A stretch of DNA of 64,000 nt from assembly GCF_009498295.1 (NCBI RefSeq), contig NZ_CP040813.1:725001-789000 (forward strand), in the 5' to 3' direction. Position numbers and translations under genes: made by a program. The notes below the pieces were generated by a model. The model was given only the letters and a program-made list of their open reading frames with translations, was not told the origin of the DNA and ran no database searches. Below, in pieces: positions 46,913 to 55,324 of the stretch. The stretch is from Oceanihabitans sp. IOP_32 (GTDB lineage: Bacteria; Bacteroidota; Bacteroidia; Flavobacteriales; Flavobacteriaceae). Position 1 is the first letter of the stretch; every line of letters starts with the position of its first letter.

Positions 46913-48145
46913 TTAGTTCGATGTTATTTTAAACCCCAGTGCTTTTAAATCGTCCCAATACGTGGGATACGATTTCGACACTACCATAGCGTCTTCTATA
47001 ATAAGCGACTTCTTTAGTGCTAAAGGTGCAAAAGCCATGGCCATTCTATGATCGTGATAGGTGGCAATAGATACCTTATCGTTAATTATGTTTGAAGGGT
47101 GTAAATACAAAGTATCGTTTGTAATATCGACTTGCCCCCCTAATTTTTCAATTTCGGTTTTTAAAGCAACTAGTCGATCTGTTTCCTTTATTTTAAGGGT
47201 ATGAAGACCCTGTAAATCACAGGCCACCCCTAATGCGAAACAAGTTACTGCAATCGTTTGTGCAATATCGGGTGCGTTTATTAAATTGAAGCTTTTGGCT
47301 TCTTTATGTTCTGAAACTTTTGTTAGTGTTATGCTGTTGTTAGAAAAACTAGTTTCTACTCCAAATTCTTTATAAATACCCACTAAAGCCGAATCGCCTT
47401 GCAAAGAATTTTTGTTATATGAAGACAACATAATTTCTGTTCCCAAATCGCTCAATGCCACTATACTAAAAAAATAGGATGCCGAAGACCAGTCTGATTC
47501 CACAGTTAGTTTTTTAGTGATTGGTTTTTTGGTATTCGGTTTTACCGTTATGGTATTGTTAATAAACGTAGACTCTACCCCAATTTGATCCAACAAACTC
47601 AAGGTCATTTTTATATAAGGGATAGACGTGATTTCACCTTCTAAAGTTAATTCGATACCGTTTTCGAGTTTTGAAGCGATTAATAATAACGCAGAAATAT
47701 ACTGACTACTCACATTGGCTTGTAAGGTTACTTTGTTTTTAGTCAGTTTTTTTCCTTTTATCTTTAGTGGCGGAAACCCGACCTTTTCTACGTAACTAAT
47801 GTCTGCTCCCAACTCTTTTAAGGCCTCTACCAAAATTTTAATGGGACGTTCTTTCATCCTATGGGAACCTGTAAGGGTGACTTCTCGGTTGTCTTGAATA
47901 GCGAAATAAGCCGTTAAAAATCGCATGGCTGTTCCCGCATGATGAATATCTACAATACTCGATGTGTCGGCCAATGCTTTGGTCATTAATTCACTATCAT
48001 CAGAGTTTGAAACATTGTTTAATACAAGCTCTGGGTAAAGTGCTTTAAGCAGCAATAGCCGGTTAGATTCACTTTTAGAACCTGTTATGGTGATTTTAGT
48101 TTTACGATTTACTAGTTGCGACTTATTAAGGGTAATACTGCTCAT
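46913..48145 (-). CDS. aroA: 3-phosphoshikimate 1-carboxyvinyltransferase (EPSP synthase)
   Basis: Sixth step of the shikimate pathway, joining shikimate 3-phosphate and phosphoenolpyruvate. The 410 residues have the N-terminal GSKSESNRLLLLKAL (catalytic Lys), HAGTAMRFLTAYFA with the glyphosate-relevant region in a variant form, LTGSHRMKERP, and the C-terminal TYHDHRMAMAFAPLAL. It is somewhat shorter than the roughly 430 residues of E. coli, as usual in this phylum. It lies 34 bases downstream of the MazG-like gene and feeds the aromatic operon located 4 kb away. Confidence 0.94.
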   Translation of the reverse strand: MSSITLNKSQLVNRKTKITITGSKSESNRLLLLKALYPELVLNNVSNSDDSELMTKALADTSSIVDIHHAGTAMRFLTAYFAIQDNREVTLTGSHRMKERPIKILVEALKELGADISYVEKVGFPPLKIKGKKLTKNKVTLQANVSSQYISALLLIASKLENGIELTLEGEITSIPYIKMTLSLLDQIGVESTFINNTITVKPNTKKPITKKLTVESDWSSASYFFSIVALSDLGTEIMLSSYNKNSLQGDSALVGIYKEFGVETSFSNNSITLTKVSEHKEAKSFNLINAPDIAQTIAVTCFALGVACDLQGLHTLKIKETDRLVALKTEIEKLGGQVDITNDTLYLHPSNIINDKVSIATYHDHRMAMAFAPLALKKSLIIEDAMVVSKSYPTYWDDLKALGFKITSN

Positions 48146-48179
48146 TGTAAAAATTTGTAACGAATTAAAGCTGGCTAAT

Positions 48180-48506
48180 TTACTTTAATTTTTCGTTATT
48201 ATGATGTCTATCGTGGTCTCGTTTTGCTTTCTTATCCATTCTTGCATCGAAGGCTTGTTGTAAATCTACGCCTGTTTGATTTGCTAAACACAGTACTACA
48301 AACAACACATCGGCGAGTTCTTCACCTAAATCTTTGTCTTTGTCGCTTTCTTTTTCACTTTGCTCGCCGTAGCGTCGTGCTATAATTCGGGCAACTTCGC
48401 CAACCTCTTCGGTTAGTTGTGCCATATTAGTAAGTTCGTTAAAATAGCGCACACCATGCGCTTTAATCCAATTATCTACTATTATTTGTGCGTTTTTGAT
48501 GTTCAT
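48180..48506 (-). CDS. MazG-like nucleotide pyrophosphohydrolase
   Basis: A small single-domain NTP pyrophosphohydrolase likely to clean up aberrant nucleotides. The 108 residues contain the helical metal-binding pattern EEVGEVARIIARRYGE (first ExxE pair) and DLGEELADVLFVVLCLAN (second, E and D). The ATG giving MNIKNAQIIVDNWIK is chosen; an upstream ATG would add four residues (MPII). The tail is basic and His-rich (KKAKRDHDRHHNNEK). The substrate is unknown. Confidence 0.85.
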   Translation of the reverse strand: MNIKNAQIIVDNWIKAHGVRYFNELTNMAQLTEEVGEVARIIARRYGEQSEKESDKDKDLGEELADVLFVVLCLANQTGVDLQQAFDARMDKKAKRDHDRHHNNEKLK

Positions 48507-48578
48507 TATTATGGGCATTTAAAGATTGTTATTCTTGGTGTTTGTTTAATAAGATACAAAATGTCAAATGAGAGATTT

Positions 48579-49031
48579 TCATTCTTTATTTTTTGAATCG
48601 ATAACAATGGTAACGGGGCCATCGTTAATTAATTCTACTTTCATGTCTGCACCAAACTCACCAGTTTGAACGCGTTTTCCTAATTCAATTTCTAAGGTAT
48701 TTACAAAGGCTTTGTATAATGGAATCGCCATATCTGGCTTTGCCGCTTTTATATAACTTGGCCGGTTTCCTTTTTTGGTAGAGGCATGTAAAGTAAACTG
48801 ACTCACTACAATAATATCGCCTTTTACATCTAATAGAGATTTGTTCATTACACAGTTTTCATCATTAAAAATGCGAAGATTTACTGTTTTTTTAGCCAAC
48901 CATTCTATATCGTTTTGAGTGTCTTCACTAACAATACCCAGCAAAATTAACAATCCGTTTTCTATTGAAGCTACGGTTTCATGTTCAACTTTAACACTTG
49001 CTTTTGAAACTCTCTGAATAACTACTTTCAT
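48579..49031 (-). CDS. dtd: D-aminoacyl-tRNA deacylase
   Basis: Removes D-amino acids and glycine mischarged on tRNA. The 150 residues begin MKVVIQRVSKASVKV and have both active-site motifs: SQFTLHAST and the cross-subunit NDGPVTIVID (GP motif). Length is typical of bacterial DTD. It lies between the MazG-like gene and rsgA on the same strand and may be co-transcribed with them. Confidence 0.95.
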   Translation of the reverse strand: MKVVIQRVSKASVKVEHETVASIENGLLILLGIVSEDTQNDIEWLAKKTVNLRIFNDENCVMNKSLLDVKGDIIVVSQFTLHASTKKGNRPSYIKAAKPDMAIPLYKAFVNTLEIELGKRVQTGEFGADMKVELINDGPVTIVIDSKNKE

Positions 49032-49121
49032 ACCATTAAATACCTTAAAGGAAAGACTTTATATATTGTATAGTCGCACTTAAGTAAACGCGTATTTTTT
49101 CTTCATCCGTTAAAAAAACCA

Positions 49122-50072
49122 TTACTCGTTATCCCAGTCATCTGTTCTGTAATGTTCATCTTCGCCTTCAAGAATTTGCAAATAACTACGGTAGCGTGAA
49201 AAAGCTATTTTGTCTTCATCTAAAGCTTTTTTTACCGCGCAATGAGGCTCTTTAACATGCAAGCAATTATTGAATTTACAATATTGTTTAAGTTCGAAAA
49301 ATTCTGGAAAATAATCACCAACTTCTTCTTTTTCCATGTCTACAACTCCAAAGCCTTTTATGCCCGGAGTATCTATAATTTTAGCTCCAAAACTTAAATC
49401 GAACATTTCGGCAAAAGTTGTGGTGTGCTGCCCTTGCATGTGCTGGGTAGAAATGGCTCTTGTTTTCAAATTTAATGCAGGCTCAATAGTGTTTACAAGG
49501 GTAGATTTTCCAACACCCGAATGCCCTGTAAACACGCTTACTTTATCTTGCATTAAAGCCTTTACTTTATCAACGTTTTTACCAGTAGTGGCCGATACCC
49601 CAATACATTCGTAACCGATTTTTCTATACACATGAGCTAAATATTTTACCTCGTTTAAAGTGTCTTCATCGTAGGTGTCAATCTTATTAAAAAGTAAAAC
49701 GGTTTTAATAGAATAAGCTGCAGCGGTTACCAAAAACCTATCGATAAAACTGGTAAATGTTGGTGGATTGTTTATGGTAATCATTAAAAAAACCAAATCT
49801 ATATTTGAAGCAATAATATGAGTTTGCTTAGAAAGTTTTACCGATTTTCTAACAATATAATTCTTACGGTCGTGGATCTTATAAATAATCCCAGATTCTT
49901 GATTATTGTGGGTTTCCAACTCAAAATCTACAATATCTCCTACAGCTATAGGGTTGGTACTTTTAATGTCCTTTAAGCGGAATTTGCCTTTTATACGGCA
50001 TTGATACGTTTCACCTAACTCGGTTTTAACGGTGTACCAGCTTCCTGTTGATTTATATACGCGTCCTGTCAT
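49122..50072 (-). CDS. rsgA: Small ribosomal subunit biogenesis GTPase RsgA
   Basis: A circularly permuted GTPase acting in late 30S maturation. The 316 residues hold an N-terminal OB fold (1-70), then G4 (LLFNKIDTY), G5 (VSATTGKN), G1 (TGHSGVGKSTLVN) and G3 (IIDTPGIKGFG) in the permuted order. The C-terminal zinc knuckle is CKFNNCLHVKEPHC. All match RsgA/YjeQ. It is the first gene of the group running to aroA. Confidence 0.96.
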   Translation of the reverse strand: MTGRVYKSTGSWYTVKTELGETYQCRIKGKFRLKDIKSTNPIAVGDIVDFELETHNNQESGIIYKIHDRKNYIVRKSVKLSKQTHIIASNIDLVFLMITINNPPTFTSFIDRFLVTAAAYSIKTVLLFNKIDTYDEDTLNEVKYLAHVYRKIGYECIGVSATTGKNVDKVKALMQDKVSVFTGHSGVGKSTLVNTIEPALNLKTRAISTQHMQGQHTTTFAEMFDLSFGAKIIDTPGIKGFGVVDMEKEEVGDYFPEFFELKQYCKFNNCLHVKEPHCAVKKALDEDKIAFSRYRSYLQILEGEDEHYRTDDWDNE

Positions 50073-50157
50073 AGTTTTTTCAAAAGTAACGCTAAAAATA
50101 TTTTAATTTAAATAAATTTTAATTATTCTTGCTTTTAATTTTAACAAAAATACCAAC

Positions 50158-50610
50158 ATGAAAAAATTACTTATTATTTTGGCTGTATGCCTTTTTTCCT
50201 TTTTGGATGCAACTGCTCAAGTGGAGTACAAAATTGTAACTAGTGTCGAATCCATTGTTCCTAATGGCCTAGGACGTTCAAGAATGATTAGCGCTAACGA
50301 CAAAAAAGATTATCAAGAATTCACCACATCACAAACAGAAGAAGACAATTCCCGCAATAAATCTAAACGCGCTGACATTAGGGTTAAAGCATTTGACGAA
50401 ACTAAACTTTTAAACTTCTACAATTTAGGAGGTATTCGCTTTCAAAACATAGCTGCAAATGATGCCATTATTACTTCTAAAATAAATACTATGATTGAAG
50501 AGGGCTGGGATTTAGCTTTTGTTTCAAGTGCTGTAGAAAGCGAAGCTGGAAAAGGAGATGGAAAAGGTATTTTTATTACCAGATACATTTTTAAAAGAAA
50601 TATACAATAG
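50158..50610 (+). CDS. Secreted small protein of unknown function, 150 aa
   Basis: Has a Sec signal peptide (MKKLLIILAVCLFSFLDATA, cleavage before QVEYKI). The mature part of about 129 residues opens YKIVTSVESIVPNGLGRSRM, has a charged middle (TEEDNSRNKSKRADIR), and continues with LLNFYNLGGIRFQNIAAND and MIEEGWDLAFVSS. The end pattern (long variable-length region, GW.LAFVSSA, FITRYIFKR) recalls small DUF4177-like alpha-beta proteins, but I do not recognise it firmly. It is divergent from rsgA. Confidence 0.75.
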   Translation: MKKLLIILAVCLFSFLDATAQVEYKIVTSVESIVPNGLGRSRMISANDKKDYQEFTTSQTEEDNSRNKSKRADIRVKAFDETKLLNFYNLGGIRFQNIAANDAIITSKINTMIEEGWDLAFVSSAVESEAGKGDGKGIFITRYIFKRNIQ

Positions 50611-50712
50611 CATTCATTAATTTTTGATAAGAGATATAAGACCGCTTCGCTTTTAGACATTAGAAGCTAGAATCGATTCTAGCTAATTAACAAAAGTGAC
50701 TTTATTATTAAA
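50610..50712 (-). repeat. Dispersed repeat family B, copy 2
   Basis: The reverse complement of 38668-38688 occurs here exactly at 50636-50656 (ATAAGACCGCTTCGCTTTTA plus G). The flanks align with gaps: GATAAGAGA before it and GATTCTAGCTAATTAACAAAAGT after it. A TCGGACATT like that at the end of copy 1 lies further on at 50821. This fills much of the 289-base gap before the aromatic operon terminator. Confidence 0.6.
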
Positions 50713-50844
50713 ACATCTTATCGAACACTTTATTACTATTTTAGATCATTAAGGTCTCATTTTAAAAGACGCGTAAAGTTTTATATTTAAAAGAGATTGG
50801 CGATACTAAGACGTTTTTAGTCGGACATTCATAAATAGTATTAA

Positions 50845-50878
50845 ATAAAAATGCCTCGCAATTGTGAGGCATTTTTAT
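50845..50878 (-). terminator. Bidirectional intrinsic terminator ending the aromatic operon
   Basis: Arms AAAAATGCCTC / GAGGCATTTTT around an eight-base loop give a strong stem flanked by A and T runs on both sides. It lies 22 bases past the last gene of the operon and could also end the plus-strand transcript from 50158. Confidence 0.88.
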
Positions 50879-50899
50879 TTTTGTAAACCAATAAATCAA

Positions 50900-51982
50900 T
50901 TATCCATTAATTATCTTTTCTTGATGGTTAATCGATTCTTGATGAATGGCTTTAAACATTTTTAAAATAAACTCTTCACTTAGCCCGTGCTCTTGTCCTT
51001 CTAAAACCATTTTGCCTAAAATTTCGTTCCAGCGCTTAGACTGCAAAACAGCCACGTTTTTCGACTTTTTAAGCTCTCCAATACCATCGGCCGATTTCAT
51101 ACGCTTGCCAAGCAACTCAATGATTTGATTATCGATAACATCAATTTGTGCTCTTAAATTCTCAAGAGATTTATTGTATTCTGCTTCAGTATCTGTTTCT
51201 TTTCTAATTTTTAAATCCTTCATAATTTGAACTAAAGTAGATGGTGTTACTTGTTGCGCGGCATCGCTCCAGGCATTATCTGGGTCGTAATGTGTTTCAA
51301 TCATCAAGCCATCAAAATTTAAATCTAGTGCTGCTTGAGACACATCAAAAATCATGTCTCTCTTTCCCGTAATGTGCGATGGATCGTTAATTAAAGGAAT
51401 ATCTGGGAATTTATTTTGAAACTCAATAGCTAATTGCCACTCGGGATTATTTCTAAACTTAGACTTCTCGTAGGTAGAAAATCCTCTGTGAATAGCTCCT
51501 ATGTTTTTAACTCCAGCTTTGTAAATTCTTTCTATACCGCCTAACCATAAAGCCAAATCTGGGTTTACTGGATTTTTTATAAGTACCGGCTTATCTGTAC
51601 CCTGTAAAGCATCGGCGATTTCTTGCATAATAAACGGACTTACGGTAGAGCGTGCTCCAATCCATAATAAATCGACATCATGCTCTATGGCTAATTTAAC
51701 ATGGGCTGCGTTGGCTACTTCAGTACAAATTTTCATTCCTGTTTCTGCCTTTACTTTTTGCAACCATTTTAAACCCAAAGCTCCAACACCTTCAAACATT
51801 CCTGGTCGCGTTCTGGGTTTCCAAATACCCGCTCTAAAATAACTCACATCCGTATCTTTTAGCTCGTGTGCTATTTTTAAAACCTGTTCTTCTGTTTCTG
51901 CACTACATGGCCCGGCAATTACTAGTGGATGTTTTAACTTTAAATCATCCAACCAAGTTCTCATTTCTTTTGTGTTTTCCAT
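50900..51982 (-). CDS. Bifunctional DAHP synthase / chorismate mutase (type II)
   Basis: Catalyses the first shikimate-pathway step and the chorismate to prephenate branch step in one chain. Residues 1 to about 260 are a type I-beta DAHP synthase (VIAGPCSAET near 21-30, FRAGIWKPRTRP, LLWIGARS, LIKNPVNPD, LINDPSHITG, MIETHYDPDNAW). Residues about 265-350 are an AroQ-type chorismate mutase (LRAQIDVIDNQIIELLGKRM). The mutase is C-terminal, the arrangement seen in Bacteroidota, where it can also mediate prephenate feedback inhibition. It is the last gene of an operon behind a Phe/Tyr leader. Confidence 0.94.
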   Translation of the reverse strand: MENTKEMRTWLDDLKLKHPLVIAGPCSAETEEQVLKIAHELKDTDVSYFRAGIWKPRTRPGMFEGVGALGLKWLQKVKAETGMKICTEVANAAHVKLAIEHDVDLLWIGARSTVSPFIMQEIADALQGTDKPVLIKNPVNPDLALWLGGIERIYKAGVKNIGAIHRGFSTYEKSKFRNNPEWQLAIEFQNKFPDIPLINDPSHITGKRDMIFDVSQAALDLNFDGLMIETHYDPDNAWSDAAQQVTPSTLVQIMKDLKIRKETDTEAEYNKSLENLRAQIDVIDNQIIELLGKRMKSADGIGELKKSKNVAVLQSKRWNEILGKMVLEGQEHGLSEEFILKMFKAIHQESINHQEKIING

Positions 51983-52055
51983 ATCTCTTTTGTGTTTTAG
52001 ATAGTCTCTTAGAAAGAAAAAGCTATCTTTTAATTACTTTATAGTCGTTTTTAAA

Positions 52056-52907
52056 TTATACGATTACGTTTAAAATATCTTTTATATAGTTGGTATCTTT
52101 CATTTCTTTAAATATAGCTTCAAAATCATCTTTTTCCATAAATTCTTTAAATTGTGTGAGGTTGGCAATATAAGCTTCTAATGTTTCGATAACATTAGTT
52201 TTGTTTTGCTCGAAAATAGGTGTCCACATTTCTGGTGAGCTTTTAGCTAATCGCACCGTCGATTCGAATCCACTGCCTGCCATATCGAAAATATCACGTT
52301 CATTCTTCTCTTTATTAATAACGGTTTTACCTAACATAAAGGAACTGATATGCGATAAATGTGACATATAAGCAATGTGCTTATCATGAGCCTGCGGATT
52401 CATATATCGAATACGCATACCAATATCTGCAAACAACTTCAGGGCCTTTTCCTGAAGCTTAAAGGCTGTTTTTTCAACCTCACATATAATGTTTGTTTTA
52501 CCCACAAACAACTCGGGAATGGCCGCATGAGGTCCAGAATGTTCTGTACCCGCAATAGGGTGCATGGCTAAAAAATTCCTGCGTTTTGGGTGATTTTCTA
52601 CCACCTTACAAATATCTTCTTTGGTAGAACCAGCATCTACCACTAAGCTTTTATCTGAAATTAAATCTAAAACAGTTGGTAGTAATTTAACCGTGGCATC
52701 TACTGGAACCGATAATATAACCAAATCGGCGTTTACAACATCATCTAAAATCGCCTTTTTTTCAATCAGGTTTAATGATAGTGCAATATCTAATGTTTCC
52801 TCTTGTCTATCAATACCATGAATTGTAACGTCGGGGTTCTTTTTTTTAATATCTATAGCTAAGCTACCCCCTATTAAACCTACGCCTATTATATATATAT
52901 TCTTCAT
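52056..52907 (-). CDS. tyrA: Prephenate dehydrogenase
   Basis: Oxidatively decarboxylates prephenate to 4-hydroxyphenylpyruvate on the tyrosine branch. The 283 residues begin with a Rossmann NAD-binding motif (IGVGLIGGSLAID, 6-18) and contain MHPIAGTEHSGPHAA, AYMSHLSHISSFML (catalytic-region His) and GSGFESTVRLAKSSPEMW. No ACT domain follows the dehydrogenase core, so tyrosine feedback probably does not act through one here. It lies between the aminotransferase and the DAHP synthase fusion. Confidence 0.93.
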   Translation of the reverse strand: MKNIYIIGVGLIGGSLAIDIKKKNPDVTIHGIDRQEETLDIALSLNLIEKKAILDDVVNADLVILSVPVDATVKLLPTVLDLISDKSLVVDAGSTKEDICKVVENHPKRRNFLAMHPIAGTEHSGPHAAIPELFVGKTNIICEVEKTAFKLQEKALKLFADIGMRIRYMNPQAHDKHIAYMSHLSHISSFMLGKTVINKEKNERDIFDMAGSGFESTVRLAKSSPEMWTPIFEQNKTNVIETLEAYIANLTQFKEFMEKDDFEAIFKEMKDTNYIKDILNVIV

Positions 52908-53011
52908 TTTATTGCTAGCCCCATGTCGATAAAAGTTGAACTCTTAACTAGACCTATTGAGCGTTTTTTTATTTTTTAATTGGTCACCGTTACAAACAGA
53001 ACCAATCATCT

Positions 53012-54157
53012 TCATTTGATTCTTTTAATAGCTTCTTCTAAATCTTCATTTGACGCGCATAACGAAAACCGAATATACCCTTCTCCCTGGCTTCCAAAAA
53101 CAGTACCTGGTGTGATAAAAACATCCCGTTCTTTAAGAATCGTATCTATAAAGGCTTCTGCTTTTAAACCCTGAGGTAATTTTGCCCATACAAAAAGGCC
53201 TGTTGCATGCTCATCATAAGTACAATTTAAAGCATCTGCTAATTGCCAAACTAAATCTCGGCGTTTTTTATACAAGGTATTTAGAGTATCGAACCATGCT
53301 TTAGAGCATTGTAACGCCGCTATAGCACCTTTTTGAATGCCATAGAACATTCCCGAATCCATGTTACTTTTTACTTTTAACACATCCTTTATGTATTGGT
53401 GGTTTCCTACTAACATACCCACGCGCCAACCCGCCATATTAAAAGTCTTGCTCAGCGAATTAAGCTCTAAGCATACATCTTTAGCGCCTTTAACACTTAA
53501 AATACTTTTAGGCGAATTGTTAAGAATAAAGCTATACGGATTGTCGTTGACTATTAAAATATTATGGCGTTTTGCAAAGGCTACCAAATCTTCAAATAGC
53601 GTATCTGAAGCTTGAGACCCTGTAGGCATATGCGGATAATTAACCCACATTAATTTTACCCGACTTAAATCCATTTGCTCTAAGCGCTCCAAATCTGGCA
53701 ACCAATTATTAGCGGCATCTAAATCGTATAAAACCGCCTTTGCTCCTACTAATTTTGTTACCGCTTGGTAGGTTGGATACCCCGGATTAGGAATTAAAAC
53801 GGCATCGCCTTCATTTAAATACGCCATCGAGATATGCATGATGCCTTCTTTACTTCCCATAAGCGGTAATACCTCTGTTGCTGCCTCTAAGTTTACAGCA
53901 TAATGGGTGTTATAAAAGCCCACTATAGCTTCACGTAACTCGGGTATTCCTTGATAACTTTGGTACTTATGGGCATGTCCCTCTAATAAACCGGCGGTTA
54001 AAGCTTCAACCACTTCTTGTGGTGGCTGTAAATCGGGACTGCCAATACCTAGATTAATAATGGGTTTTCCATTTGCCATAAGTTGGTTTACTTCTCTTAA
54101 TTTTTTAGAGAAATAATACTCTTCTACTGTATGCAATCTGTTTGCAACTTCAATCAT
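53012..54157 (-). CDS. Class I/II PLP-dependent aminotransferase, probably aromatic
   Basis: A fold-type I aminotransferase. The PLP-binding Lys is in LSKTFNMAGWRVG (K237). Substrate and cofactor landmarks are NLGIGSPDLQPP (35-46), YQGIPELREAI, LIPNPGYPTY and NDNPYSF. The usual NYPNNPTG block reads NYPHMPTG. Its operon position between pheA and tyrA indicates that it transaminates phenylpyruvate and 4-hydroxyphenylpyruvate to Phe and Tyr, but this is inferred from context. It overlaps pheA by 4 bases. Confidence 0.85.
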   Translation of the reverse strand: MIEVANRLHTVEEYYFSKKLREVNQLMANGKPIINLGIGSPDLQPPQEVVEALTAGLLEGHAHKYQSYQGIPELREAIVGFYNTHYAVNLEAATEVLPLMGSKEGIMHISMAYLNEGDAVLIPNPGYPTYQAVTKLVGAKAVLYDLDAANNWLPDLERLEQMDLSRVKLMWVNYPHMPTGSQASDTLFEDLVAFAKRHNILIVNDNPYSFILNNSPKSILSVKGAKDVCLELNSLSKTFNMAGWRVGMLVGNHQYIKDVLKVKSNMDSGMFYGIQKGAIAALQCSKAWFDTLNTLYKKRRDLVWQLADALNCTYDEHATGLFVWAKLPQGLKAEAFIDTILKERDVFITPGTVFGSQGEGYIRFSLCASNEDLEEAIKRIK

Positions 54158-54981
54158 AACTTTGCATTTTTATATTCACCTAAAACTTTAAAATTATCAG
54201 CCATAATTTGTATTAAGGACTTTGCTTTTTTAAAATCAGAAAACGCATCAAAAGTAACATCTACAAAAAAGGAATATTTCCATGGCATATCAACAATAGG
54301 CAAGGATTGAATTTTTGTTAGATTGAGCTTACAGTCACTCATTACATTTAAAATAGTCGCCAAACTACCTCGTTTGTGATCGCTTACAAATTTTATAGAG
54401 GCTTTGTTTATTTGATCTTCAGGAAGTATGTTGTTTGATTTTCTTACAATAGCAAATCGCGTTTCATTATGCTTAATAGTTTGAATGCTGTGCGCTAAAA
54501 TATTAAGGTCAAAAATATCGGCAGCCATAACACTGGCAATCGCAGCAACTCCTTTTAGTTGATTTTGACTAATACGTTGTGCAACCTCAGCGGTATCTTT
54601 ATCTTCAATTAATTTAATATGGGGGTATTGTTTAAAAAATGCTTTACACTGCAATAATGCCATGGGGTGAGAATAGACTTCCTTAATATCTTGTATATCT
54701 TGATTTTTAAGCGCCATTAAATTGTGCTGAATATCGAGATAATGCTCGCCTACCACATGCAAATTATAATTATCAATTAAAGCATAATTTGGAATAATTG
54801 ATCCCACAATAGAATTCTCTAATGCCATAATGGCCACATCGCAGGTTCCTGCAACTAGAGCATCTACAACACTATCGAAGGTTAAACACTCAATAGCTTG
54901 AACATCCTTATCGAAAAACTGCTGAGAAACAATATGATGGAACGACCCTTTTACGCCCTGAATGGCTACTGTTTTTATCAA
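54154..54981 (-). CDS. pheA: Prephenate dehydratase
   Basis: Converts prephenate to phenylpyruvate. The protein has the dehydratase domain (AIQGVKGSFHHIVSQQF, FDSVVDALVAGTCDVAIMAL, ENSIVGSIIPNYAL, TRFAIVRK) and a C-terminal ACT-like regulatory domain (about 190-275, IKFVSDHKRGSLATILNVMS, KIQSLPI). No ATG precedes the conserved start. TTG at 54981 gives MIKTVAIQGVKG, matching family N-termini; TTG codons further upstream (to 55008) would add up to nine residues. It is the first enzyme gene after the leader peptide and terminator. Confidence 0.9.
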   Translation of the reverse strand: MIKTVAIQGVKGSFHHIVSQQFFDKDVQAIECLTFDSVVDALVAGTCDVAIMALENSIVGSIIPNYALIDNYNLHVVGEHYLDIQHNLMALKNQDIQDIKEVYSHPMALLQCKAFFKQYPHIKLIEDKDTAEVAQRISQNQLKGVAAIASVMAADIFDLNILAHSIQTIKHNETRFAIVRKSNNILPEDQINKASIKFVSDHKRGSLATILNVMSDCKLNLTKIQSLPIVDMPWKYSFFVDVTFDAFSDFKKAKSLIQIMADNFKVLGEYKNAKL

Positions 54982-55042
54982 AATTTTAATTTTTATATTA
55001 GACAACAAATCTTTATTAATGAGGGTTCAACCAAAGTTGAAC

Positions 55043-55072
55043 AAAAAAAAAGTCCCGATTTTCATCGAGACT
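55043..55072 (-). terminator. Attenuator terminator in the pheA leader
   Basis: On the minus strand, AGUCUCGAU and AUCGGGACU pair over nine positions (one G-U) around a GAAA tetraloop, followed by eight U. It lies between the leader peptide and pheA. The upstream segment CGAGGC (complement of 55110-55115), inside leader codons 20-22, can pair with GUCUCG of the 5' arm, which would prevent the terminator. A small AU palindrome at 55081-55098 overlaps the leader stop. Confidence 0.85.
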
Positions 55073-55096
55073 CATATAAAAATTTATAGTTATAAA

Positions 55097-55174
55097 TTAT
55101 ACATACAACGCCTCGTTCCTTTTGCTAAAAAAGAAATAAAAGAAGTTGTTAAAATAGGTATAAGTTACCATCAT
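55097..55174 (-). CDS. Phe/Tyr-rich leader peptide of the aromatic operon, 25 aa
   Basis: ATG at 55174 to TAA at 55097. Residues 5-16 read YTYFNNFFYFFF: six Phe and three Tyr among twelve. A fourth Tyr is at residue 24. It is followed after 25 bases by an intrinsic terminator, then pheA. This is the layout of classical ribosome-mediated attenuation, as for enterobacterial pheL. A ribosome stalled on the Phe run would leave codons 20-22 free to form the antiterminator; a ribosome reaching the stop would cover them. A tandem second ATG gives an alternative start one codon later. Confidence 0.85.
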   Translation of the reverse strand: MMVTYTYFNNFFYFFFSKRNEALYV

Positions 55175-55190
55175 CCTAATTATTAAGCTG

Positions 55191-55221
55191 CTAAAGTAGT
55201 TAAATATTTAGCAAATCAAAA
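55191..55221 (-). promoter_or_regulatory. Promoter of the pheA leader transcript
   Basis: On the minus strand, TTTTG (55221-55217), an 18-base spacer, then TACTTTAG (55198-55191), one base from TAnnTTTG. Transcription would begin within about 10-15 bases of the leader ATG. The bases to 55324 between this promoter and gldA hold nothing else apart from the gldA -7 element. Confidence 0.6.
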
Positions 55222-55300
55222 TTGTCCCTATAGTTTTTTGTTTGTTTATTAAAAGTTTTAAACATTTTACAGTAAAACTATTATAATATTAGATAATCAT

Positions 55301-55308
55301 TATTTTTG
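55301..55308 (+). promoter_or_regulatory. Putative -7 element of gldA
   Basis: TATTTTTG matches TAnnTTTG, 17 bases before the gldA ATG. No TTG is seen at the usual upstream distance. Confidence 0.4.
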
Positions 55309-55324
55309 AACAAATATTTTAAAT

